From the NCBI RefSeq assembly GCF_009807035.1, contig NZ_WUBI01000001.1, positions 806,001 through 870,000 on the forward strand: a DNA stretch of 64,000 nt, given 5' to 3'. The notes under the pieces are model-generated. The model had not been told where the DNA came from. It saw nothing but the letters and a program-made list of their open reading frames with translations, and did not search any database. Positions 1 to 8,517 of the stretch are shown piece by piece. The position numbers and the translations under genes are program-made. The DNA comes from Paenibacillus dendrobii. Its GTDB lineage: Bacteria; Bacillota; Bacilli; Paenibacillales; Paenibacillaceae. Position 1 is the first letter of the stretch. Each line of letters opens with the position of its first letter.

Positions 1-382
1 ATAATCCCTGCCCCGACGGCAACTTGATCCGTGCTTCGATCTTTCCATACGTAAAGCTATGCAGACCCTGTGTTTTAATACGGGCTGACGTATAATTCAT
101 CCCACCGTAGGCTTCTTTGCGAGCGGTAATGACCAGATTTCCACCCGTTACCTGCACATTCTCCTGCCGGTCCGTGTAATACTGCAGCTCGTTGTTGCCC
201 CATCCGCCGGTGCCAGTGCCGATTTCCGTTTTCCAATTGGACTTGTCCAAAGAGTTTCCGTTAAATTCATCGCTCCATACCAAATTCCATGTCGGAGCCG
301 CATTTGTGATGTTAGCAGGCATCATGGCAATCAAAAGACTGAACAGCACTATCAGGCAAAGCATCTTTCCTTTTCTTCGCAT
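1..382 (-). CDS. GH16 family beta-glucanase, partial (C-terminal part outside window)
   Basis: About 127 codons are visible, running off the left edge. A signal peptide (basic start, hydrophobic core to about residue 22, then a small-residue cleavage region near NAA) is followed by WSDEFNG (about 36-42) and WGNNELQYYTD (about 61-71), both typical of laminarinase-like GH16 enzymes. The catalytic E-x-D-x-x-E motif would lie beyond the window edge and cannot be checked. The ATG at 382 is preceded by a good GGAGGG ribosome site (387-395). Known GH16 members of this kind cleave beta-1,3 or mixed beta-1,3-1,4 glucans outside the cell. It is the last gene seen of the minus-strand glycan locus and has its own cre-like site upstream, so it is probably a separate catabolite-repressed unit. 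Confidence 0.88.
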   Translation of the reverse strand, partial: MRRKGKMLCLIVLFSLLIAMMPANITNAAPTWNLVWSDEFNGNSLDKSNWKTEIGTGTGGWGNNELQYYTDRQENVQVTGGNLVITARKEAYGGMNYTSARIKTQGLHSFTYGKIEARIKLPSGQGL

Positions 383-550
383 CCTGTTCCCTCCTAAATT
401 TGGATTAGAAAATCACGGCTGCATAAGGCAAAAATATGCTTTTCTATACTAGTACGGGTCTCTTGAACTTAATTCACCTCTCTTTCGAACGGGTTTCATT
501 TTACGAATCTATGTAGCCATTCATGGTTGACTAAATCGTTTTCAGTGAAA

Positions 551-564
551 TGATTACGCTTACA
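551..564 (-). promoter_or_regulatory. cre-like catabolite control site
   Basis: Read on the minus strand the sequence is TGTAAGCGTAATCA. It matches the CcpA consensus TGWAANCGNTNWCA at all fixed positions but one. It sits about 170 nt upstream of the GH16 start at 382, where carbon repression of a glucanase would be expected. CcpA binding is inferred, not shown. Confidence 0.5.
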
Positions 565-712
565 TTATTTTGCAACTTCATTATAAACTGGATACTATCA
601 ACTAATCAATCTATATTTTGGATATTTTTTATTTTCATTGCTATAATTCAAACAATGCAAACGCAATGATGCCTCTTTGGGCGTCGGTGCAATGCTTAGC
701 CCCTATTCCCAT

Positions 713-742
713 CAAAACAAGACTGCCGAAAGATCGGCAGCC
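713..742 (-). terminator. intrinsic terminator after the GH20 gene
   Basis: On the minus strand GGCTGCCGA and TCGGCAGTC pair around a short loop, followed by TTGTTTTG. It lies about 20 nt downstream of the stop codon at 763. Confidence 0.75.
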
Positions 743-762
743 TTCTCATTTTATGACGTTTT

Positions 763-3700
763 TTAACGTGAATGGTAGTCAGCGGCTTTTAGCATGATCG
801 TCACCGCTTCCGCTCGGGTAGCCGTTTCGTGTGCGACGGACAGGTTGCCGCTCCGGCCTTGGATCAACCCTTGCATGGCTACAGCCTGGATCGCGTTTTT
901 TGTCCAGGAGGGAATGGATGCGTCATCTGCAAATGCCGTTTTGGCTTGGCTTCCCTCGTCTGATTCCAGATCTAATGCGCGCGCTACCATCGCAACCATC
1001 TCATCGCGCCGTATGAAGGCGTTCGGCCTGAACGTTCCGTCTTCGTAGCCGTTAACGATTTCGGCCTTTACCGCTTGCGCGATGGCTTCTCGTGCCCAAT
1101 CTCCGATTGCGCCAGCATCCTTAAAGGTAACAGAGCTGCCGCTTCCTTGCAGCTTAAGGACTCTGGCCAACATGGCTGCAAATTCCGCCCGCGTCACCTT
1201 TCCGCCGGGCCGGAACGTACCATCCGGATAACCGGTTACGATCCCAAGCTGAACGGCTTTTACAATATCGGCTGCAGCCCAGTGGCGGGCCGTGTCGGTG
1301 AACGTACTTGATTTCGGCTGGACAGTCTCAGCCGCTACCGCAAAAACCGCATAGATGCCGGTCTTCATAACGTCCGCTTGGATAATGCTTGCGGATACCG
1401 TCCCACCGACTTCGACCCACTTCTTGAATGAAGGGTCATAGAATAAGATGGATGCCTTCTGATTCGCTCCAAGGTTACGGATGTCGAAGGACATCGACAT
1501 GCGGACTGCTTTTTCAAAACTGCCGCCTGGATTTAACGTCAGTTCGTATTCAGGACTGATGGCTCCGGCTTTGTCATTCATAATGGGATCGGTATCCTCC
1601 AGCTTTCGAATGCGCAAGCGCGCCGGTGTCTTCACTGCATCCGCCGGAATCTGGATGGTGACCCGGTCGCCTAACGTTAATATGCCGGGCTTACCGGCGT
1701 TCAGTGAGATTTCGGCTTCGTCTACGTTTGCGGAAGTTCCTCCTCCGCCGCTACCGGCCGTGCCACCGTTCGGTGCTTCAGGATCGGTCGGTTTTTCCTC
1801 GATTGAAGCTTTTAACCGGGATACCAGGTCTTTCAGCGTTTCGGTGACAGCCTCGAATTGATAAGGATATCTGTCCAGCATGGTAAGCAGCTGACTCCGG
1901 AGGGCAGGATCACCCTTTCCCGATGCGAGCAATTGTTCCGCCAGATGCATCGTTTCATTATACGACACCATCAAATCATCGCCGTACACTTCCAGCTCAT
2001 AAATCGAATAGCCATATTTGGTATCGCCTACGGGACGACGCTCCACGCCTTGAAATTTCACGTATCTGGCTTCGATCGGATCGAAGTCAATCGTATCCAG
2101 TTTCCCATTGGACCGGAGAATCTCGTCGTATGGTTTCACGTTGGTCCAAGTTTGCTTATCCTGAGAAACCAGGAGCTTGAACTTTTCCGCCTGCGTCTCC
2201 CAGGCAATATTGATTTTATTGATTTTCCGGGAATGACCGAGATCGATGATCATCCAGGAAGCGTCATCGTACGCACTGGACCAGCGGGTCGAAAGATTGC
2301 CGTCGATCGCTTTATCCGGCGTCAATACGTCCGCTTCCAGCGGGGATGATTCCGCCGTGGCTTGAAGCGCGAAATTATTGACATCCAGCAGCGGCGTGTA
2401 GCGATTATAAATCTGGAAATTGTCGATCACGCCCTTGAATGCATTCGTGTCGCTTCCGATTTTTCCGGCGGGCAGCACCAGCGTTTGGATCAGCGGTACC
2501 GGCTGTCCAAGCTTTTCCGCGTACTCGTTACCGTTCACATAGAGCGACACGCCGATTTGATTGCCGGTCAACAGAATATGTGTCCAGCGGTTCTCCGGGA
2601 CCTCATATTGAAATACGCTGTCGTATCCCTCTTTCGAGAAACCCAGCTTCCCGGTTTTCCCCTGCTTTAGCTTAATCGTACCGTTAGGGGATTCCATCAA
2701 CACGGCATCATCCGGGTTATCCGCATCCGGTTTGATCCACATCGATACCGTCCAGCCGAACCACAGCGGGTTCAGCGGCGTTTGAATATAGCTCTGGCCG
2801 CCGTGAAACGCGGCGCCTTTTCCGTATTTGCCTACTTCCAGCGTTACATTCGTCGCTGCTCCATCCATATGATTGCCCGAAGCATCCTGAAGTCCGTTCT
2901 CGAACGGGTAGCTGATGACGTTTCCATCTGGATTATCGACGTCGATTCGGTGCGAAAGATCGGTATTGGGTGCATCCCCGATGGTCGAGGCCGCTTTCAT
3001 GAATGCCTCATATTCGGCTCCATCCCGAGACCCCTGCCACATTTTTTCGGAAAGTACCTGCATGGCCGGGAGCATCCTCGCATGGGAATCGTCCATCGAT
3101 ATGCCGGAGGCATAAGAAATATCGTTCCATAACGCGAACATGCCACCTTTCAGCTGCGGAAGACCGTACGGCAAGGTGACGCCGAGCCATTTGACGGGCT
3201 CCCATTCCCGATACAGCAGCGGCGTATCCAGGTAATCCCGATAGAGCCTCGGCACAAGATACATATAGTTGGTATCCGTGTTGATGATATCGTATCCTTC
3301 GTCTATCGCCTGCTGCGGGCCTTCATAGGGTTCATACCAAATCGCCATGGTCGCTTGGTTGCTTACCGGCGTCGTGCCGGCAAACTGCTTGAGCCCTCCC
3401 CAAACGTAGGGATGCTTCCCTTTGTCGTTGATATGCTGAATCAGCGTATCCATGTACTTGCGAAAATCCTCGTTCGACCCGCCTGCATATTCATCCGTTC
3501 CGATATGCACGTCCGGACCCAGGAACGTAGGCTCCTTGTCGCTGCCGTATCCTTCGATGTATTCGTCGAACAAATTCGTGATGAATTCGGTTGCGGCCGG
3601 CTTCGTAATGTCGAGGAAGCTGTCTTTGCCAAGCGCCGGGTCGTAGGTGGTGAAAGCACGCGAATGACCCGGCGTATCGATCTCGGGAATAATGTTGACA

Positions 3701-5277
3701 CCGTATTTGCGGCCCAGCCGCAGCAAATCGCGGAACTCCTCCTTCGTATAATAACCATCCTGGCTTGCTAAACCTGGATACCGGTCACTCTCCAAACGGA
3801 AGGCGGAACGTTTGCCGTCCGATAAAGGCGCTCCCACATCGTCATTCAAATGAATTTGCAAGTCCGTCATTTTATACCAGGACAGCATTTTGACGTATTC
3901 GCGCAAAAAATCAATCGTATAGAACTTTCGTGCCACGTCGATCATGAGCCCCCGGGTCTCGTATTTGGGGTAATCATGCGATAACCCTTTCGGTAGCTGA
4001 TCATGCCCGGCATCCTGCTTCAGAATTTGAAGAACGGAGCGCGTTCCCCATAGGACCCCCTTTTCGGCTGGCGACGCAATGGACACGTAATCATTGATAT
4101 CAAGCACGTATCCTTCGGTTCCCAGATAGTTCAATGAAGAATCAAGGGTTAGATAGATATCCCCGTTCGATGGCGAGCCTTGATAGGTCTCCAAATCCAA
4201 ACCGCTGACATCCTTCAAATCCTCCTTAAGCATGTCTGCGGTCGTTTGCAAAGTAGCATCCCGAAATACAATGTTTGAAGTTGGCGTTAGCTTGAACTGT
4301 CCGGTATCCCCTACCCATTCCCTGAGGGATGGGATGACCCTTGGCTCCGGATTCCGGTCTGCCGCGGGCAAATAGATACCGGGTACCGTCACTTCGAAAG
4401 AGGCCGTTATGCCTTTATCTTCCGGTTTCGTCTCATTCTGCACCTGCAGTATGACATGGACCTTGCGATCCACTAACGGCGCATGAATGACGCCATCTTT
4501 ATCGATCACAGGCATCGCATCGCTACCATAGACGGATACGCGGTACCCGGAGGAAACATCGGGCAGCGTAAGCTCGGTTTGTCCTTTGGCAATCGGTTCA
4601 AGACCGGTGATGCCCTGGATGATTTTCGCGATAGGGTCCTCTTCAAACACTTGAAACTCATAAAAGGAATAACCATAATAAATGCCTTCGACCGGAGCTC
4701 GTTCCACCCCTTGGAATTTTACGAATCTCGCCGGTCTGCTCGGAAAATCAAGCACGTCCTTTCCTCCGCTGCAGTCGATCAAACCATCGTCGTTCCTGAT
4801 GTTATCCCAATGCTCGCCGTCGACCGAAGTGTAGATTTTATACGTTTTGGCTGGTGTTTGCCAGTGAATGGCTACCTGGCCGATATTCTTCGTTTCGCCC
4901 ATATCTACGACGAACCACTGGTCGTCCGTCTTAGCCGATGACCAGCGCGTGCCCATGTTCCCGTCTACGGCATATTCGGGAAACAATCCGTAGTCTACTT
5001 CGTTGCCGGAGACCTTGACAGGCTTTTTCAAAGCATAGTTTTCCTTTCCCGCTTCGGATAAAGCGGTTTCAGAATAAGTGGCGTCAACGACTGTTTGCTG
5101 CAAATCCGTTTGTTCATCGGCTGCCGGTTCCTCTATAGAAGGCGGAGAGGATTCATTGACGCTTTCTTCGGCGTAAGCGTGAGCTGCTGGCGGATACGAT
5201 GAAAAAACAATCGAGAATACTAGCACCAGTGCTGCAAAAATAGAGATTCCCGGTTTCAAGCGTTGCCCAGTATTCAT
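763..5277 (-). CDS. SLH-anchored GH20 beta-N-acetylhexosaminidase-family enzyme with two discoidin-type domains
   Basis: A 1504-residue exported modular protein. Order: signal peptide (about 1-36); F5/8 type C (CBM32-like) domain (about 80-212); linker; GH20 N-terminal domain (about 310-430); GH20 barrel (about 438-790) with the family motif HIGTDEY, giving the paired acids D595-E596; LamG-like domain (about 835-985); second F5/8 type C domain (about 1005-1150); low-complexity Gly-rich linker; and three SLH repeats at the C terminus (about 1330-1504) containing GYPDGTFRPGG and GYEDGTFRPN. SLH repeats in this family bind pyruvylated cell-wall polymer, so the enzyme is probably displayed on the surface. 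GH20 enzymes remove terminal GlcNAc/GalNAc or release lacto-N-biose; which applies here cannot be read. It is the penultimate gene of locus A, with its own terminator. Confidence 0.9.
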   Translation of the reverse strand: MNTGQRLKPGISIFAALVLVFSIVFSSYPPAAHAYAEESVNESSPPSIEEPAADEQTDLQQTVVDATYSETALSEAGKENYALKKPVKVSGNEVDYGLFPEYAVDGNMGTRWSSAKTDDQWFVVDMGETKNIGQVAIHWQTPAKTYKIYTSVDGEHWDNIRNDDGLIDCSGGKDVLDFPSRPARFVKFQGVERAPVEGIYYGYSFYEFQVFEEDPIAKIIQGITGLEPIAKGQTELTLPDVSSGYRVSVYGSDAMPVIDKDGVIHAPLVDRKVHVILQVQNETKPEDKGITASFEVTVPGIYLPAADRNPEPRVIPSLREWVGDTGQFKLTPTSNIVFRDATLQTTADMLKEDLKDVSGLDLETYQGSPSNGDIYLTLDSSLNYLGTEGYVLDINDYVSIASPAEKGVLWGTRSVLQILKQDAGHDQLPKGLSHDYPKYETRGLMIDVARKFYTIDFLREYVKMLSWYKMTDLQIHLNDDVGAPLSDGKRSAFRLESDRYPGLASQDGYYTKEEFRDLLRLGRKYGVNIIPEIDTPGHSRAFTTYDPALGKDSFLDITKPAATEFITNLFDEYIEGYGSDKEPTFLGPDVHIGTDEYAGGSNEDFRKYMDTLIQHINDKGKHPYVWGGLKQFAGTTPVSNQATMAIWYEPYEGPQQAIDEGYDIINTDTNYMYLVPRLYRDYLDTPLLYREWEPVKWLGVTLPYGLPQLKGGMFALWNDISYASGISMDDSHARMLPAMQVLSEKMWQGSRDGAEYEAFMKAASTIGDAPNTDLSHRIDVDNPDGNVISYPFENGLQDASGNHMDGAATNVTLEVGKYGKGAAFHGGQSYIQTPLNPLWFGWTVSMWIKPDADNPDDAVLMESPNGTIKLKQGKTGKLGFSKEGYDSVFQYEVPENRWTHILLTGNQIGVSLYVNGNEYAEKLGQPVPLIQTLVLPAGKIGSDTNAFKGVIDNFQIYNRYTPLLDVNNFALQATAESSPLEADVLTPDKAIDGNLSTRWSSAYDDASWMIIDLGHSRKINKINIAWETQAEKFKLLVSQDKQTWTNVKPYDEILRSNGKLDTIDFDPIEARYVKFQGVERRPVGDTKYGYSIYELEVYGDDLMVSYNETMHLAEQLLASGKGDPALRSQLLTMLDRYPYQFEAVTETLKDLVSRLKASIEEKPTDPEAPNGGTAGSGGGGTSANVDEAEISLNAGKPGILTLGDRVTIQIPADAVKTPARLRIRKLEDTDPIMNDKAGAISPEYELTLNPGGSFEKAVRMSMSFDIRNLGANQKASILFYDPSFKKWVEVGGTVSASIIQADVMKTGIYAVFAVAAETVQPKSSTFTDTARHWAAADIVKAVQLGIVTGYPDGTFRPGGKVTRAEFAAMLARVLKLQGSGSSVTFKDAGAIGDWAREAIAQAVKAEIVNGYEDGTFRPNAFIRRDEMVAMVARALDLESDEGSQAKTAFADDASIPSWTKNAIQAVAMQGLIQGRSGNLSVAHETATRAEAVTIMLKAADYHSR

Positions 5278-5481
5278 GTTCTCAACCTCATTTCGTTAAG
5301 TGAAATGGCAATTATTACTGTCTATCATAAGAGCCATTTCCCATAATCCAGAAGAGGCTTTTCATGACATCGATATACTTTTGTTGATATTTCCTAAACC
5401 GGAGCTCTACATGAATAGCTTTTCCTTCATCATAAAGGTCCATTGCGAAACCGGATTATCAGCGAATATACCTTCTATATA

Positions 5482-5521
5482 TAAAACACTACGCTTCTCC
5501 AATGGAGATCGCAGTGTTTTA
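5482..5521. terminator. symmetric stem-loop, possible bidirectional terminator
   Basis: Arms AAAACACT and AGTGTTTT, extended inward by CG and CTCC/GAG pairs with a mismatch, surround a small loop. A-rich and T-rich flanks could make it a terminator in either direction. It lies between the remnant fragment and the GH20 start, so it may mark the end of a lost gene. Confidence 0.4.
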
Positions 5522-5623
5522 TTCATAGAACGACGAACTTATCCGGCCCATGTCGAGTGCCTTGCGCTGGCATCGCACTTCCCAGGGGAATTTTAAAGTA
5601 TCAACACTTGGGGCGTCTTGATC

Positions 5624-5800
5624 TCACGATCCGGCGAATCCTTTATCGAATGAATGACCCGCTTCCCTGATCTCATCTTCCTCCAAAATGCGAACGCCCG
5701 GGTCGCCTCCTTGCGACATCATCGAACCGCTTCCGTACAGCTTAATGAATGAAGTCCGCGCCGAATGCAACGGGACCCATGATCCTCCGTTCCATAGGTT
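5624..5800 (-). pseudogene. possible C-terminal remnant of an unidentified gene
   Basis: This minus-strand frame encodes about 58 residues ending at a TGA at 5624. Its codon choice resembles real genes here (GGA, GAA, ATC and TTC rather than random triplets), and it includes the peptide stretches SWVPLHSARTSFIKLYG and DPGVRILEEDEI. There is no ribosome site or plausible start; the only upstream ATG falls inside the GH43 terminator. I do not recognise the family. It could be the tail of a deleted enzyme gene or a chance open frame. Confidence 0.25.
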
Positions 5801-5825
5801 CTGTTTTCGAAGCATGCTTCTTATT

Positions 5826-5871
5826 GCACAAAAAACACTCAAAGCTCGAAATTACGGGCTTTGAGTGTTTT
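5826..5871 (-). terminator. intrinsic terminator after the GH43 gene
   Basis: On the minus strand AAACACTCAAAGC pairs with GCTTTGAGTGTTT and is followed by TTTTTTGTG. It is about 32 nt past the stop at 5903. Confidence 0.85.
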
Positions 5872-5902
5872 AATGTTGGAAATCTCTTTTCCCTCTCCCT
5901 CG

Positions 5903-8371
5903 TTACGGGGATACCGAGAAGTTATCGAAATGCGTGTGCTTGTTTGCCGTCCTGACGCCCACTTTGCCATGCGTGAAGGGATTCAGGCTGTTGTCCGTGT
6001 AGTCGATTTTTGGTGCAGCCATATCATCGACATATACTTTAATGTTGTTGCCACTAACCACGACTTTCATATGGTACCACGTATTCGTAGAATAGGACTG
6101 CGCCGATCCTTTGAGCAAGGTCCAGCTATAACTCATTTTGCCAAGGTTTACCCCGCTTGTCGTTAAGTAGGCGTAGTATCCCTGAAAAGCATCATAGTTG
6201 TTCTGGCCGCGTTCGGTGCCGTGGGAAGGATTGGATACTCTAACAAGCATTCCCCCGTCGCCCCCGGAATCGATCATCTTGATGTCGGACTCCACCGTAT
6301 AATCCGCCCACCGCGCGTCTCCGATCGTGGACTTGGCCGGGCCTGAGCTGCCTGAACTGTACTCACCGTTCTCCACCGCCCAAGTTCCCTCGAAACGCGT
6401 CCACCCGTCATCGTTGCCGTCGTTGAAATGTTCGCTCATAGGCGTGACGGCCGCATTCTTCTGGAACGTCATTCTGGAGAAATCGGCTTCTCCATTTACG
6501 AATTCAACCCTGAGCTCCCGCTGACCGGCCTTCAGATAGACTCCTTTCTTCGATACGATCCGCCAGTTATCCCAGTCTCCAGTGCTCGGAACGTCAATGA
6601 TTCCCGTTAAATCCGTCGTTCCGTCCCAGACCCGGATTTGGACTCCGCTCATCGTGGTCGCCATCCGGAAATCGATGTCGTAGTAGCCGCTTGATTCCAC
6701 ATTCACTTTGTATTTATACCATTCGCCGGTTTGATTCCAGCCTAAATTAAACAGTCCTTCGCTGTTCAGGCGGATATCGGCGGCATCGGTACGGTAAGCA
6801 CCGCCGATATTGTTCGCGGTTGTGTCATGATAGGCGGTTCCTTCGCCCCCTTTCATATAATGCACCGCTTCAATCGTGCCAGGTATCGGTTTATACGCTT
6901 CCCACGCACTGCTTCCGTTCACATCATTGCTAAAGGCGACGAAGCCGAAATCCGCATGCGTATCTTCCGTCAACTCACCGATTTTGCCCGCTCCTAAATT
7001 GGCGGTTCGCGTCCCCTTGTGCATCCCATCCACATAATATTTAAACGTAGATCCAGCTTTTTCAATTCGGATCGTATGCCACTTCGAATAATCAAAACCT
7101 GCGGGCAAGTCGAACGTCTGACAGGCTTGATCCACTCCATTGATCCGGAAGAACGTCGCTAGGCGGTTGTTTTTCGAACTCAGCATCGCTACACCGTAAT
7201 TGTTCTCATCCGTATACGAGAAGGTAGCGCCGTATCTCGGACTTGCGGAAGTGCCGCGTTGCATCTCTTTCATATTGAATTCAGCCGTATAGTCGGATTG
7301 GCTGGCCAAGGAAGTGACTTGTTTATACCATGTCGTGCTGCCAAGCGTATTCTGCCACATTAACTGTTGATTGTAGATGCCCCAATTGCCACCGTTCACA
7401 TTGGCCCAACGGCTTCCAATGGTCGTACGGTCGAAATAATCGTAAAAAGCGGGCATTTCCGGATCAGGCTGCGGCGTCGTGGTGGGACCCTGTACGATCA
7501 TCTTATCGTTGTTCCATACGATCCGGTCCATGTTCAAATGACGCAGCGGTCCGATAACACCGGGGCCTTCCAAATTGTGATAAATCATATAATGCGTATC
7601 CAAATTGGGACCGAGGACCACCGTATTGTGACCGAGACCTACCGTCTGACCCTCCGTGCTGATTAATGCAGGGTTCAGGCTATCGGCCACATATCCGGAT
7701 CGCGGCCCTGTCGTGCTGACCGCATAATCTACCCGGTAACCTTTGCTGAACACGTGATTGCCGGTATAGGTCATGTAGTATTTTCCATTGCGTTTGAAGA
7801 CGGTCGCTCCCTCGGTCCATCCTCCCATGCCAACTCCTGTCGTCGAGCTGGCTCCGATCGAAGTAGGGCTGCTCATAGGGGCTGCATCGATGCGCCCTTG
7901 TCCGGCATGATAGAAACTGAGGGAACCGTCATCGTCAATAAACACATGGCCATCGATGGTTTTTCCCAGATTGCCGGTCACGACATTGAACGGTCCGGTA
8001 GGACTTGTGCTGCTCAGTATATAATGACCTTTCCCGGCAGGGGATGTGTACATATAGAACATGCCGTTCCAATAGATAACCTCAGGGGCGTATGCCCCGT
8101 GCGTAATCGGGTCGCTGGCAGCAAGTCCGCGGTAAGACCAATTGACCATGTCCCGCGAACTCCACACTTTGACGCCGTCGTCCGTGTCTCTCGTACTCAC
8201 GTACAAATAATAATAACCGTTAAATTTCAGCACGTAAGGATCTCCGAGTCCATACTGTTCCCACTCGTCAGGCAAGGATCTCGGGTTTTGATATGCCGAA
8301 GATGTCGTGGGTACGGATGTCATCAGGGAAAACGTAAACGTCAACAGGAACAGCCATCGAAGTTTTCTCAT
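5903..8371 (-). CDS. secreted GH43 glycosidase with CBM6-like and concanavalin-like domains
   Basis: An 822-residue exported enzyme. Signal peptide about 1-26; GH43 five-blade propeller about 35-290 with the three expected acids visible: D44 in GLGDPYV (base), D140 in KTIDGHV (modulator) and E187 in GWTEGA (acid). A concanavalin/LamG-like domain (about 305-500), a CBM6-like domain (about 505-635) and a second concanavalin-like domain (about 640-822) follow. GH43 members act mainly on arabinan, xylan or galactan side chains. The cytoplasmic GH51 arabinofuranosidase in the same locus favours an arabinose-containing substrate, but this is inference. The gene has its own terminator and a GGAGGG ribosome site, so it may be transcribed apart from the importer operon. 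Confidence 0.88.
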   Translation of the reverse strand: MRKLRWLFLLTFTFSLMTSVPTTSSAYQNPRSLPDEWEQYGLGDPYVLKFNGYYYLYVSTRDTDDGVKVWSSRDMVNWSYRGLAASDPITHGAYAPEVIYWNGMFYMYTSPAGKGHYILSSTSPTGPFNVVTGNLGKTIDGHVFIDDDGSLSFYHAGQGRIDAAPMSSPTSIGASSTTGVGMGGWTEGATVFKRNGKYYMTYTGNHVFSKGYRVDYAVSTTGPRSGYVADSLNPALISTEGQTVGLGHNTVVLGPNLDTHYMIYHNLEGPGVIGPLRHLNMDRIVWNNDKMIVQGPTTTPQPDPEMPAFYDYFDRTTIGSRWANVNGGNWGIYNQQLMWQNTLGSTTWYKQVTSLASQSDYTAEFNMKEMQRGTSASPRYGATFSYTDENNYGVAMLSSKNNRLATFFRINGVDQACQTFDLPAGFDYSKWHTIRIEKAGSTFKYYVDGMHKGTRTANLGAGKIGELTEDTHADFGFVAFSNDVNGSSAWEAYKPIPGTIEAVHYMKGGEGTAYHDTTANNIGGAYRTDAADIRLNSEGLFNLGWNQTGEWYKYKVNVESSGYYDIDFRMATTMSGVQIRVWDGTTDLTGIIDVPSTGDWDNWRIVSKKGVYLKAGQRELRVEFVNGEADFSRMTFQKNAAVTPMSEHFNDGNDDGWTRFEGTWAVENGEYSSGSSGPAKSTIGDARWADYTVESDIKMIDSGGDGGMLVRVSNPSHGTERGQNNYDAFQGYYAYLTTSGVNLGKMSYSWTLLKGSAQSYSTNTWYHMKVVVSGNNIKVYVDDMAAPKIDYTDNSLNPFTHGKVGVRTANKHTHFDNFSVSP

Positions 8372-8461
8372 TTTTCATTCCCTCCTGATTCATTTCAATG
8401 TTTGATCAATGCCTTAGGACACATGTATGATGTATTGCCATGCCAAAAAATTAGAGGATCA

Positions 8462-8508
8462 AACAACAAGAGCCAATAGCTGACTAAGCTGCTTGGCTCT
8501 TGTTGTTT
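8462..8508 (-). terminator. intrinsic terminator after the GH2 gene
   Basis: A long stem pairs AACAACAAGAGCCAA with TTGGCTCTTGTTGTT, about 10 nt past the stop at 8518. It closes the importer-GH51-GH2 operon. Confidence 0.8.
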
Positions 8509-8517
8509 GAAGTGATC

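Larger units (their letters stand above)
383..762. other. intergenic region between GH16 and GH20 genes
   Basis: No gene is supported here. The stretch holds the ribosome site of the partial GH16 gene, a cre-like site (551-564), AT-rich DNA and the terminator of the GH20 gene (713-742). A short plus-strand open frame at 192-452 lies mostly opposite the GH16 gene and has no supporting features. Confidence 0.6.
5278..5902. other. gene-poor region with hairpin and possible coding remnant
   Basis: No intact gene is supported. It contains a symmetric hairpin (5482-5521) upstream of the GH20 gene, a coding-like minus-strand fragment (5624-5800) and the terminator of the GH43 gene (5826-5871). A plus-strand open frame at 5300-5596 shows no recognisable family and contains the hairpin, so it was not called. 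Confidence 0.5.

Noticed and set aside
1481..2349. Two successive plus-strand open frames opposite the GH20 gene
   Set aside because: Antisense shadows of the linker and discoidin domains.
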